Part shown: one piece after another, positions 1 through 10,431 of the stretch
Position numbering within the stretch: position 1 is the stretch's first letter
Layout of the letters: each line of letters starts with the position of its first letter
Assembly (NCBI GenBank): GCA_022835595.1
Contig: BQUP01000004.1
Location: 186,001-250,000 of the forward strand
DNA: 64,000 bases
From: Cystobasidium ongulense
Taxonomy: Eukaryota; Basidiomycota; Cystobasidiomycetes; Cystobasidiales; Cystobasidiaceae
Direction: 5' to 3'
Made by a program: the position numbers and the translations under genes
Notes under the pieces: model-generated
Database searches by the model: none
What the model was told of the DNA's origin: nothing
The model's input: only the letters and a program-made list of their open reading frames with translations

Positions 1-1
1 T

Positions 2-85
2 GACGAGAATGTTTCCACTGACGAAGCGGTTGCTATGGATGACAGTGAGACGGACAAGAAAGACACCAAAGCCAAGAAGGTATAG
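2..85 (+). CDS. 3' end of an unidentified coding region (partial)
   Basis: From base 2 one frame stays open to a TAG at 83-85. It encodes a short acidic tail that turns basic at the end (DENVSTDEAVAMDD, then KKDTKAKKV). Tails like this end many chaperone, proteasome and nucleolar proteins, so the family cannot be named from 27 residues. The GGTATAG at the very end could also be a 5' splice site rather than the stop context. In that case the true end would lie a little further on. Confidence 0.45.
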   Translation, partial: DENVSTDEAVAMDDSETDKKDTKAKKV

Positions 86-756
86 CATTGAGCTCCAATG
101 ATTATTATGTAACAGCAGTACTTGATTGCGCAACGCGACTCTGATTCATTTCATGGTTCTGCAGTAGAGATATTCGAGGGTTGGCCTGCGTACCTCTTGT
201 GGAGACGGCCGGACTTGAACCGAGCTTCCTGGACGTTCCGGCCAGTAACCACGTACAGGCTTAGATGCAGCTCACTGGACGTAGCATGTACATTCTAACG
301 ATGGGAGCCGGGTCCTGCGTGAGGTCCGATCAACTGTCGAGAGCTCGTTGCTTGCGAGCAGCATCGTGATGTGTCTTATCCGCAATGCAACCTGCCTGCA
401 CCTGTTCAATTCTGCATCCTGTCGCATGCAAAGGCGACAGGATGCACGGAACAGGTGTAGGCAGGTTGCATTGCGTCAAGGTAGCCTCTCGGTGGAGGAT
501 TTGGAAACGTTCGAATTGGCAGTTTGCAAGTGAAGGTCCGATTTCGTGCCCAAGGGCGGCCATCAATGGGCGAACTTGCGCGCTACGGTTATTTAGAAGG
601 AGTGGAGGTGTATGCAAGAAAGGCTGGGTCTTCTGGTAGGTCGAGTCCTGAAATGCACACCGTACTTGCCTGCTGAGCAGTATATCGTCAGGTCGATCAT
701 CCTGACCTGCACGAGACATCTCCATCATTCACCTATCTCTTCTTCAAACATACAAG
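86..756. other. Intergenic region between the first gene tail and the GFA-domain gene
   Basis: I see no gene with convincing coding character in these 671 bases. The stretch holds the long inverted repeat described separately (381-475) and the short inverted repeat GGCCGGA/TCCGGCC (207-213 / 237-243). The rest is presumably the 3' flank of the left gene and the promoter/5' UTR of the gene starting at 757. A minus-strand open frame across 330-728 has no recognisable features and overlaps the hairpin. Confidence 0.6.
381..475. repeat. Long near-perfect inverted repeat (hairpin)
   Basis: The left arm at 381-425 is the reverse complement of the right arm at 434-475, with an 8-nt spacer (426-433). 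The outer 17 bases and inner 13 bases pair perfectly. Between them lie one C/T difference and a small internal bulge of a few unpaired bases. As RNA this would fold into a stable stem-loop on either strand. It lies in intergenic DNA about 280 bp upstream of the GFA gene. Confidence 0.9.
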
Positions 757-1345
757 ATGGCTTCAAGCTCGTCTAAGAATGAAGCGCCCGCAATGACTGG
801 CTCATGCCACTGTGGTGCCGTGTCCTTCACCAGCACGTCGGTTACGCCTACAATCACAAGCTGCTATTGCAGATGCTGCAGCAAAGTACACGGAGCGCGT
901 GAGCTGTCGAGACATCTGTTTACAAGAACAAAGCTAAGATACGGGTTCTCGAACAATTATTTATCACGAGTCAACAGCTTTCGCAGCGTTTGCTGATGTC
1001 CCCACTTCCGATATCACGTGGAAAGGTGAAATGACAATCTATGCACCATCGTCCAAAGCAAAGCGTTACTTTTGCAAAGAATGCTATACACCAGTCATGA
1101 TGATCTATTCCGAGATGCCGGAGAATACCTGCGTCTGTGCAACCATCATCGATGAAGAATCACTCGAGAAACCTCTACCCAAATCGAGCATGAACATCTT
1201 TGTAAAGGAGAAAGTCAGTTGGTTCGACATACCTGCAGATAGTGGACCTAGCTATGACACTTTCTCTCCTGAATGGAAGGACAAGTACGAATGGGCTAAA
1301 TCATCTTCAGACGTGGCAAGTGATCTCAAACAATTGAAGATATAG
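757..1345 (+). CDS. GFA/CENP-V-fold zinc protein (glutathione-dependent formaldehyde-activating family)
   Basis: Two exons, 757-898 and 987-1345, join in frame (an 88-nt GTGAGC...GCAG intron) to give 166 residues. The zinc-binding cysteines of the GFA fold are all visible: CHCGAV near residue 17, CYCRCC near residue 37, and YFCKECYTP after the intron. The ITWKG and SSKAKRYFC blocks around the junction match the usual family order, which supports the splice. Members bind zinc and are annotated as formaldehyde-activating or carbon-sulfur lyase-like enzymes. The exact substrate of small fungal versions is mostly unknown. No signal peptide is seen, so the protein is probably cytosolic. It is convergent with the flavoprotein gene downstream. 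Confidence 0.85.
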
Positions 1346-1574
1346 AAATAGTGTCTCAGATGCAGGAAAGCAATGATTCTGTGGTTACAGACTTCTCTGC
1401 ACTGGAGAGAAATAGGCAATTAATATGAGCTACAAAATATGATGGCTATGCATGATTTGCGAATGAACGTTGGCATTTTTAGTCTCTGTTCTTTCCTTTC
1501 TTGTATATGGTAGCGTGACTGAGAAGAAGATATACTGCAAGAAAATTACAAGTCAGCCAAGTCCGTCCACATCC

Positions 1575-3779
1575 CTAACCCACCAGAAACAACTCACATT
1601 TGAAGCAAAGAAGAGCGAACGGATCCTCTTCAAGCTCCTTAGGGTATGCGGCGCCCAATCTGTAAGCAGCAGCCATGCCCGAAATAACAGCTAGTTCATG
1701 GGCATTGACAAGTGTCCAAGCTGCAGCATACGTGGTGCGCTTCTTTCCGTTAAGCAACCACATCCAAGGAACGACCTTGACGTAGCTAGAATGAAGAGCA
1801 GGGTCAATCTCGAATCCCCATTTTACGCAAGAAAGTAGAAGCTCACTGTGTCCACGAATGCATCAATTGATGCCACCAATCTTCTCTGATAATCTTGTCC
1901 TTGTTAATCTCATGTCTAGACCAAGTGTCCTCATTTTTCTTGTTCAAGAAGATAGTCTGGAAAATGTGTTGTTCGAATGGCATTTTGGCTTCCTTCAATT
2001 GGTACTGGAAGTTGCTGCAATCAAAGCACATTTCTAGTAATTTTGGGTCCTGTGGTACGTTCTTAATGAGATACATTGGATTGTAATCGGTCTTGCCGCG
2101 CGCAACTCGGTCAGAATCGTCGCGTCCTGCGATATTGCTGACGGCTTGCTTGTCATCAAACTCGCAGGTATACCATTTCTTCATGTACTCGGTATCCTGC
2201 AGGTCAGGGGAAGTAGTCAGCAAAAAAAGACTTCGCATCGCCACGAAAAATGCGAAAAGTGGGCTTACATTGTGTGTGACTGTGATATCATCAGCCCATT
2301 TTGTGCTCCCTAAGACCTGTCTGTCAATCCACCTTGAAGCTTTTCCAAGTAGGCGTTGAGCGGTATCGGCCAGGACACAGAGTACGATCTCATCGTACTC
2401 CTCCAAAGTCTGCGGAAGATCCTGGTCTGCGCCGTTTGGATTGTGATTGTCTTCTTGAGGCCTTCTCGGTCTAGTCAAAACCTTGACACCTTTACTGCCT
2501 CGTTCTACAACAGCGTCCACCTCGGTCGAAAGTCGGACCTTGACACCTCGTGCTTCGAGAGCATGCTGCCATTTAGTGTAGAACTTGGTTTCTTCGGGAA
2601 AGACGACCATGGGAGGGAGGTTGGAACTGAGGGACTTCTCGTCGATTTGATACCCTGATCAAATGCATGTCAATCAGCCTTGCCTTTGAAGAAAGACATT
2701 AAAGTACCTACACATTCCGTATGTAGGACTGGTGTAAAGTCTCTCCATCATGACTGTAGGGAGATTGGGCGTAGCGTTCCCGGTACCGAGGAAAAGGGCG
2801 AGACTGCGCAAGAAAACTGTTCAGTGTGCTGCATGGTAGTGATTCGCAGAGACAGCTCTTACGCGGGGTATATCATGAAGTTGAGAAAGCTGCAACAATC
2901 GACTGTCAGTCCGCTACACCAGAAAGAGGAAGTGATATGATGAAGAGACGCACTCATCGGAGAAGAAGAACATTTTCAAGCTGATTTTGATGGGTATAAC
3001 AGCGAAGAAAACCTCAAACCACCTCATGAATCGGATGACCCATTTGAAACGTTTTATTTCGTTGGAGTGTTTAGCCAGCAACTCGGTTGGAAACAAGTTG
3101 GTCCAGAACTGCGAACGGTATGTTAGTCACCTTGATACATATAAGTCAATGTGTGAAGGACAGAACATACAGTATCGTCCTTTCCGAAGGCAACTTGTAG
3201 ATCGACACTAAGATGCAATGAAGCTATGTCAGGGGCAATAGATTGGATATCAGGCAACCTGAAATCTTACTGCTGTGCTTGAACGTCGGAATATTTCTCG
3301 AAGAAACGGAAAGTATGGTGGTATATGTACGATCCTCTGTGAGACAAGGTGCGTAGAAAGCGAAGAAGTCAGCTCGTGCGCGCAAGGGGGCTGTCGGCCG
3401 TGAACAGCGGTAGACCCACCCTTGCACTCCCTGATTCATCCAAGCAGCACCATACTTCTTTTCATCGATGGGAATACTGAAAGCTTGACCACCGCAATAG
3501 TTCTGTGCTTCAATGAGCGTGACATCGAAGCGATCGGGATGGTTGGAGAGGCCATCGGCGCACGACATGCCTGTTCAGCGGACGGAACATACAGAGAGGA
3601 CGCATGAAGATCAGCATATGCTGTTATGAAGGGACGCTGAGCTGGTCTATAGGATAGCGTCTCGAGGTACAGTTGCGCCACTGCCGTCCGAAGTAGAGTT
3701 GGGAAAGTGAAATCAACTGACCAGCGGCACCGGCACCGACGACGAGGACTCTCTTCTTCTTGTGATCTTTGTCGGTCAT
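1575..3779 (-). CDS. FAD-dependent amine-oxidase-like oxidoreductase
   Basis: This is a multi-exon minus-strand gene starting at 3779 (MTDKDHKKKR). The first 20 residues run straight into a dinucleotide-binding motif, VLVVGAGAAG, with the last Gly completed across intron 1. The second exon (from 3570) continues with MSCADGLSNHPDRF and DVTLIEAQNYCGGQ, the beta2 Glu that binds the FAD ribose. Later exons begin at 3336, about 3213 and 3108 and include WTNLFPTELL. A long exon lies around 2610-1843, with MVVFPEETKFYTKW and EVDAVVERGSKG. The last exon is 1763-1575 plus its 5' part, ending in CFKCELFLVG. The family contains NAD(P)-binding-like amine oxidases of unknown substrate, common in fungi. 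Inner exon borders are only partly resolved, and the protein is roughly 550 residues. The final stop at 1575 is clear. Confidence 0.8.
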
Positions 3780-5661
3780 CTTGGCTTGTCTATACTGAGT
3801 CTTTCTAATAGTAGGCCGTTAGAGAAAGAGCACAACGGTGAGAGTGATGGATTGATTTGCAACGCTGTCACGCAGATCGATCTCGATCGGCCATTTCGCT
3901 TCACGTGCCAGATCTGAAGTGAGGCTGCGATTGAGAAAATATCAAGACATAGTAGCACACGAAGCATGCTTGCCTCTGTCTGTGTACTTCTCCGTTGGTC
4001 TGCGCTGTGAAAGCTTTGGATCTTGTTGGCAAAAAGTCGCCTATAGCCTGCCGATCGCCTTTTCTTGACGCCCTAGATATTATTTTAATATTTCATTCCA
4101 TTGACCTGCATTGTTATACAGAGACCAAAAGTATGCGACGTTCAGGGACGAATTGGTGTGGTGATAGTTGTGCGATCTTCCAACTGCAGACTGTCACAGA
4201 TAATGTGTCTGTGGCAGCCGAGTGAAGGAAGCAAGCATTTCGAGTTCTTCATGGGTTCTGCTCTGGGCAAACACGCTGGTTGAACAGGAAACGTGTATGG
4301 TGGACGCTATCCAGATTGTATGCAGCAACAATTCCCACATTCTGGGCACTCATGTCGTGGCCAAACCGTTTCTCAGCTATGATTCCATATGCGAGGCTCT
4401 GCTGCAAAAGCATTAGTAAAGACTCGAGAGCTTGTTGACAACAGACGAGGCGTCGATATGGACCAGACTCGCACCTATGAATCTACCATCGAATGGAGCT
4501 CCTTTTCCAGACCTTCCAAGCTTTCGCTAAAGTTGGAATAAGGAGAAAAGAGCTCAATTCTAGTTAACGTAACATTCTTCGACGCGTCTATTAAACCCAA
4601 GAATTCGGCGCGTAAACAAGGAAAACACCGGTAAATGGTGCTGAAGATATGATAAATTATGGTAAAGTGACGAGACGTTCAAAGGTGAAAGGTAAATGGA
4701 CGTACATCAGAAGTACGTCTTGTTGCTATTGACCTGTCAGTCACTAGACATGCTTGATCACATATCTGTGAACAGTGGGAGCCCCATTTCATCACGTTCA
4801 GTCGCCCGCCAATCTGTAGGATGCCTGCAGCTGTCCTTGCACAGGGTTGTAGTTATCATGGACTGCAGTCAGACTTGATCTACAAGCTTGAAAGCCAGAT
4901 AGATTGGCTTAATGTAATGCGTTAATGACTATCGGAATATCGGCTGTTCAGCTGTGGGTGTGTCACTGTACCGGTATCATCAGTCAGGCTTGACAGGGCA
5001 GCTTTCTTGCATTTTCAAGTTTGAGAGAAGCTGCATGATTCAGTGATAAAGTCAAAAGCCGAGCTGCAGAACAACCACAATTACCAGCTTGTCACGGATG
5101 TTAAGTGGTCCTTGTCCTGTGAATACAGTGCACCATAAGCACACTCCCGTCAGCATTGATTTGATTATTATTCTGCTGCGCCCCCAATCGTGGGTCACCT
5201 AGAGCTGCATTCCTGGCCGCAAACGACATCGACGTCTTTTGCAAACACTACGAAGCGAAGCATTCGGTGAGCAGGGTCTGCAGCAGCCAATCTTGAAGAG
5301 GAGGGACACCAAGTGGGATTGCAGGAGAAGAGCAGCAAGTCCTTGTTCAGTCAATCATTGTTCGACCTCGAGTGCGTGTTTGGTCAACTTCAGCCCGAGA
5401 GAAGATCGATAGACGCGTGCGGCACACAAGCAGAAGAGCGGAGTTGGTCAATCATAGAGCATAGCACAGCACAGCACACCTATCCGCATTCATTATCCAC
5501 ATCCCGCACTTCCCTGGCCGGTCTCGTTTCGCAGTCTCGGATGGCCACCACCTCCCGCTGCTAGACTTTCACGCCTGGAGACTCACTCCCGTACGTCTGC
5601 TCGCACACCTGCAAAGGCAGTATAGCGTGTGCAGAACAAGCACTGTAGCTTGTTGCTTTCG
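3780..5661. other. Long intergenic interval between two divergent genes
   Basis: About 1.9 kb separates the divergent starts at 3779 (-) and 5662 (+). It should hold both promoters and a long 5' leader for the RhoGEF gene (short runs of CACAGCACAGCACAC near 5463). The only suspicious content is the set of coding-like minus-strand patches at 4248-4640 listed separately. I see no RNA gene or mobile-element protein. Confidence 0.6.
4248..4640 (-). pseudogene. Possible small spliced gene or gene relic, function unknown
   Basis: Three neighbouring minus-strand patches read like protein. One runs around 4640-4500 (RAEFLGLIDASKNVTLTRIE), one around 4510-4410 in another frame (GAPFDGRFIGASLVHIDAS), and the last ends in a stop at 4248 (AYGIIAEKRFGHD, then FLFNQRVCPEQNP). 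Good splice signals lie between them: CTTTTCTCC...ACTTTAG near 4510 and TTACTAATGCTTTTGCAG just before the last patch. However, no single set of joins gives one clean frame with a start codon. It may be a decayed gene, a gene with unusual exons, or chance. I do not recognise the protein. Confidence 0.25.
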
Positions 5662-8600
5662 ATGCAACTGCAGCAGCCTCAGCGCTTTGAAGACCCTGCT
5701 GCATCAGCCGCCGCCTCGTTGTCGCGGCAGCCTCAAAGCACCAGCAATAGCGACTACACGCTCAATGGCGCATACCCGTCACAAGCAAGCAGTGCAAGCA
5801 TAAACAAGATGCAGCATCCACACCTCCAGAGCCCGTACCAGACTCGCACGCAACCTCTACCTTCGTCCTCTTCGTCCGCCAACGGGCAAGGCGGAGCATT
5901 CCAAGTCCGCGACCTCCAGCAGAGTCTGGACGAGCCGACGATGAGTGCATCAAGTAGCAATACCCATGGGGGCTGGAGCAATGCGCAAGCCTCCAGCAGC
6001 AACAGTAACATGAACGGCAGAACTGGGAGCAATGCATTCACGCCCAACGGCAGGGAGAGTCCGTCCAAAACAGCAGCACTCGCTACTAGAATGCAGAACC
6101 TGAGCTCGCCGCCGCCGAGGACGCCCTCACAGCAAGGGTACTCGCACAACAGTAGCGCAAATGGACAAGCTAGTACGAGCACACCATCAGCTAGAAGCTC
6201 GGGTGCGACCGCTACGCCTAGCTCTGTCACTCCGGCTGCCACAAGCGCTAGGTCGCGGAATCCTCTGATAGATCTTATTGATACCGAAAAGGGCTACGTC
6301 GACGATCTTGGGCTGGTAATAAAGGTGGGCTTAGATCTACAGTGCGATATCGTCTCGCCTCCATCACTGACGAACCCTACTCTCGGTTTCTTCGTCTACA
6401 GAAAGTTGCAGCTGCATGGTCGCGCTCAAACTTTCCACCTCCAGCTTTAGATAAGATGTTCCGCGCAGTCGAAGCTGTATATCGGATAGACAAGCAATTC
6501 CTTGCGAAACTGAACGATATTGGGCCTAATCCATCTAGTCCAAAGGCTTTAGGCGATCTTTTGATGCGTTGGGTAGGTCTCTTTGTCCCTCTCCGGGGTG
6601 TGAAGACTCATAATTCATCTTGCTAATATCATGCCTATCACTCAATACAGATTGATGACCTGGAACCTGCATATACAAAGTATGTCAATGCATATCAAGG
6701 CGATTTCGACAATTACGCTCCTGTGCAAAGCAATCCCAATCTACAAACGATCCTCCAATCATTGCCACCCCTAGCAACCTCGCCCTTCCAACCCGACGAC
6801 GATCCCTCACAAACACACAACCATCCCACACTAGACGCTCTCTTCTCATTACCACTAGAGAGATTACAGTATTACAAGAAACTGTATGGAAAACTACTCA
6901 AGTCAACACAACCTGGCAAGAGTGATCATAATTTACTAGTTGGGGCGAATGAGAAATTAGATTGGCTAGTCGAAATGAGCAGGGAATCTGGGGAGAGAAG
7001 AGTGACAGATGAAGTGGATACTGCCCCAAATATCCCACCTCCGCCTCAGACTTCTACCAACGGACCTTTCCCGATCGACAGCGGGAGGAGCAGCGATGAA
7101 CAGCAGAGACAACGGCAGCTTTCGCAGGCACCCCACCCGGTCCCTCAGTCGGTCCAGCAAACCAACTCTCAACCACCCTCTGCTTCGAAAGGTCATCTAC
7201 CACACCTTTCATCAGCGCACTCTTCGACCTCGAGCAAAACATCGCTTAACCCCATCACTACAAACCTCTCCCGCCCTCCTTCTGATGGAAATGCATCAGC
7301 TGCTTCGGCTTCATCTGTTGAACGATCCTCTGGGCAGACGACCGCTAGCAACGCTAGTACCGCGCTTACCGCCGATTCGCTGTCAGCTGGAGGTGCGAGC
7401 GCGCTATTGGATCTAGAAAGACGCCTGGATACATCGAGAACTCTGGACATTTTCTCTATGAAGCCAAAGGTACGTGCTAGTCTCCCTTTTCCGACGCGAG
7501 CAATTTTCATCTCAAGGCTAACTCACATTGAATGTGCTGTGAACAGAAATGCAAATTGCAAATGAATCCACCGAATCTTCCCTATCAGCGCTCAGTTCGC
7601 ATAGCTGGCGATGTCCAAGTCTCCTTCATTCCTGCCTCCTCCACTAATCAGCAAGAAGTATTCACCCCATCCGCCGTTATCTTCCTTCTCACAGATCTCT
7701 TCCTGCTTTGCGAGCGTATTCCATCGCCCGCCAATGAACCCAATAAGACAAACCCTTATGCCGAATTCTGGCTTATGTATCCGCCTTTAGCGACGAAGCA
7801 CCTACAGGCACATCGTTCACAAGATCCAGCTGCCGATACTGCTTTTGAAATTGATATCATGCGCAAAGAACGGATGACGGTCTTTGCTGAATCGAGGGAG
7901 AAGAGGGACGAATGGTTGGAAGCCTTCCAAGAAGCCATCAACTTTGGTGGAGGGGCTGGAGCTCTGCGCGTGAATACCGATGTAAGTCGGTCAATTAGCC
8001 CATTCACAGCTGCTTCGATGTCAGCGGGCGGAAGAAGTACACCTACTTCAACTCAAAATGGCCCCAGTCCCAATGGCCACATCTCCAATTTGCCTCCGCT
8101 TCCGGCCTCTACTACCACTTCATACTTTCCGTCCACCTCACCTTCACCTCATTCCAGTAGAGCCCCAACACCGCAAGACTCGCAAGGCATTCCAGCGCAA
8201 CAACGTCCCTTGCCGCCTTTGCAAACTCAGAATCTATCGGCACAACAGGTACTGTCACCTGAGCGTATGCATCCCATGACTGCTGGACCTCAGCAACAGC
8301 AGTACCAAGGCTCTATGAGCCAATCTCCCTTACCGCCTCCTCCCAGGAATCAGGCTAGCTTGCCATTCCCTCCTGGAGCAGGTCCCATGCATTCTCAATC
8401 ACCGCCTATGCGCGCGCTACCTTCACCGATGCAACAGAGCTTTTCACAGCCTTCTCTCTCGCGGCCACTACCCCCTAACATGCAAGAGGGGTCGCAACAA
8501 GGCCAATACCGCAACCATCCTCAGCATGATTCGTACTCCATGCAGCAGCAGCAGCAGCAGCAGCAGCACGGTCAATACAATGAGAATTACCCTCCTGGAC

Positions 8601-9502
8601 AATACGGTAATATGCCACCTCCACCTTCTCGCAGTGAAGGCCTTCACAAAGCCCCATCCATGCGTTCCGTCGGCTCTCTATCGTCTCGATCAAGTGGTCC
8701 CGGCAGCTCCAACACGCCATCGCCGATACCGCCACTACCTATGAAAGAGCAGCAATCGCAACGTGATTGGCAAGGTGCTCAAGCTGCAAATAGGCGCATG
8801 GAGTACGGTATGCAGCAAGGTATGGGAGAACAGGGCCTGCATCCGGGAATGGGCGTCGGAGAATATGGCATGCAGCCCGATATGCGCAATGGTGGTCTTC
8901 TATCGCCTAGCAGGTCACAAGCTGGTATGACGGCTGCTTCTCAGAATGCTCAGATACACCGCTCAAGATCCGCCGAAGGCCTTCGAGCTGATCATTACCG
9001 CATGCCTTCTGCTGTGCTGAAAGAGTCATTACGAGGACAGTCGATGCCAACTCAGTCCGGTGTGCGCTCTTTGCCGACTAGCAGAATGAACAGCGGCTTT
9101 GTCAATGACGACGATCCCGATATCTCGCCACCTACAAGTCCACGCCTCGAAGGTCCAGTTACGAACCAGCTTGCTGCTCAAATGAAATGCAAAGTATTCG
9201 TACAGTCGGCCAAGAGTCAATGGAAGAGCTTGGGCACGGCGAAGTTGAAGCTGTATTTACAATCACCTGGCAATCGGAAACAGCTAGTCGTGGAAGACAA
9301 AACTGTTCTCATTTCGACAATCGTGCTGGAAGATGGAGTGGAGCGTGTCGGCAAAACAGGTGTCGCAATCGAGCTCAGCGACAACGGTCAGAGGACAGGC
9401 TTGATATATATGTTGCAGCTAAAGACGGAAGCATCAGCTACCGGTCTTTTCCAGCAGCTTCTTCTTGGTTCCAGCCGCGCTTCGGCAATGGTCCTCAAAT
9501 AG
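5662..9502 (+). CDS. Dbl-family Rho guanine nucleotide exchange factor (DH-PH)
   Basis: Four exons (5662-6324, 6402-6572, 6651-7469, 7547-9502) join cleanly in phase 0 to give 1202 residues. The first 195 residues are Ser/Gln/Asn-rich and disordered. A DH-type helical domain follows, starting near 200 (NPLIDLIDTEKGYVDDLG) and running through the next two exons (AYTKYVNAYQGDF, LERLQYYKKLYGKLLK). A PH-like domain lies around 560-690 (VFTPSAVIFLLTDLFLLCER, KERMTVFAESREKRDEWLEA). A long Pro/Gln/Ser-rich linker with a polyglutamine run follows, then a conserved C-terminal beta-rich block from about 1090 (MKCKVFVQSAKSQWKSLG). DH-PH proteins load GTP onto Rho/Cdc42 GTPases at growth sites. Which GTPase this one serves cannot be told from the sequence. 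The start is the first in-frame ATG after a long leader. Confidence 0.88.
8543..8566 (+). repeat. CAG microsatellite encoding polyglutamine
   Basis: Eight uninterrupted CAG codons follow SMQ inside the disordered linker of the RhoGEF gene. The uniform codon makes it prone to length change. Confidence 0.9.
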
Positions 9503-10431
9503 ACGCTGTAAGACACTTGGGAACGAAGCATCGCCGGCCTGAAAATATATCCCAGCTGTATATATACAGTAACCACATCTAGAGTCTATAGCTCCTTCAA
9601 CAAGGCAGCATCATATCACGAACCCTAATGCCGCAGTAATCCTTTATTTCGATCCGATCCTTGCCGGTTCGGTTGAATACATCACACTTTAACGACGAAA
9701 ACAACAAGAACTTGTACCACCAGTACTACTAATCTGGCATCTGTGTCAACCAGCGCCACCTCAAATCTTCTTTGAACACAGGACTTCGCAACCGTGCTGC
9801 GCAGGCAGTAGCTTTGCATCGCAGTAATTTTATAACACTGGAAACATAAAGTCGTTCGCCTTTCCGTTCATGACACCTACTTCTCTCCTCCTTTCTCGTT
9901 TTCAATTTTTTTTAGCTCATACCATTAGAGGGTTTTCAGTATATTGTATTTTTTTAGACGTCTCCGGCATAATCGTATTGATTCTCATTCGAAATCAGCT
10001 CACGCACATTCGGATGAATAGACTGGTCCGGAGCAGGGAATGCCTCGGATTGCCGTTGCTCTTAGGTTTCTCCTCGACGTGCGTTGGCGGCAAGGCTAAC
10101 AGATCATACTGAAGCCAGCAAGCAAGCCTCCATTATCATTTCGATTCCCTCATACAGCTAAAAAGGCGTGGTCGCAGGCTGGCGTTGAGCTCAGCAAAGA
10201 GCAAGTAGATATCACAAGACGTATCCGACCAGTTCGCATGACGAAGTCGATGTTAAAGAGTTCTACTAATACCTGAAGCTTTGCTTTGATAAAGAAGCCT
10301 CAGCTTTACGAATTCATATACAAGGGAAAGCACTGATGTCTAGATTTGTGCGCACGCTTGTCCGTTCGAGGGTATTCAATTCTCACGTCGGAAGCGCCTC
10401 GACTACTTAGTCTCAAATCTAGGAAGGTATA
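9503..10431. other. Convergent intergenic region
   Basis: This lies between the RhoGEF stop (9502) and the stop of the minus-strand wax-synthase-like gene (10432). It should hold both 3' UTRs. T-rich stretches near 9905-9955 could serve 3' end formation. No coding region with recognisable features was found in any frame. Confidence 0.6.

Noticed and set aside
200-300. tRNA gene on the minus strand suggested by GGTTCAAGTCC
   Set aside because: No 5' acceptor strand complementary to CGTCTCC, no A box, and no T-run terminator within a plausible distance.
330-728. 132-codon minus-strand open frame
   Set aside because: It runs through the long hairpin, has no recognisable motif and irregular composition; it is probably a chance frame.
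5754-6242. 162-codon minus-strand frame rich in Leu, Cys and Val
   Set aside because: It is the antisense shadow of the Ser/Ala/Gln-rich head of the RhoGEF gene.
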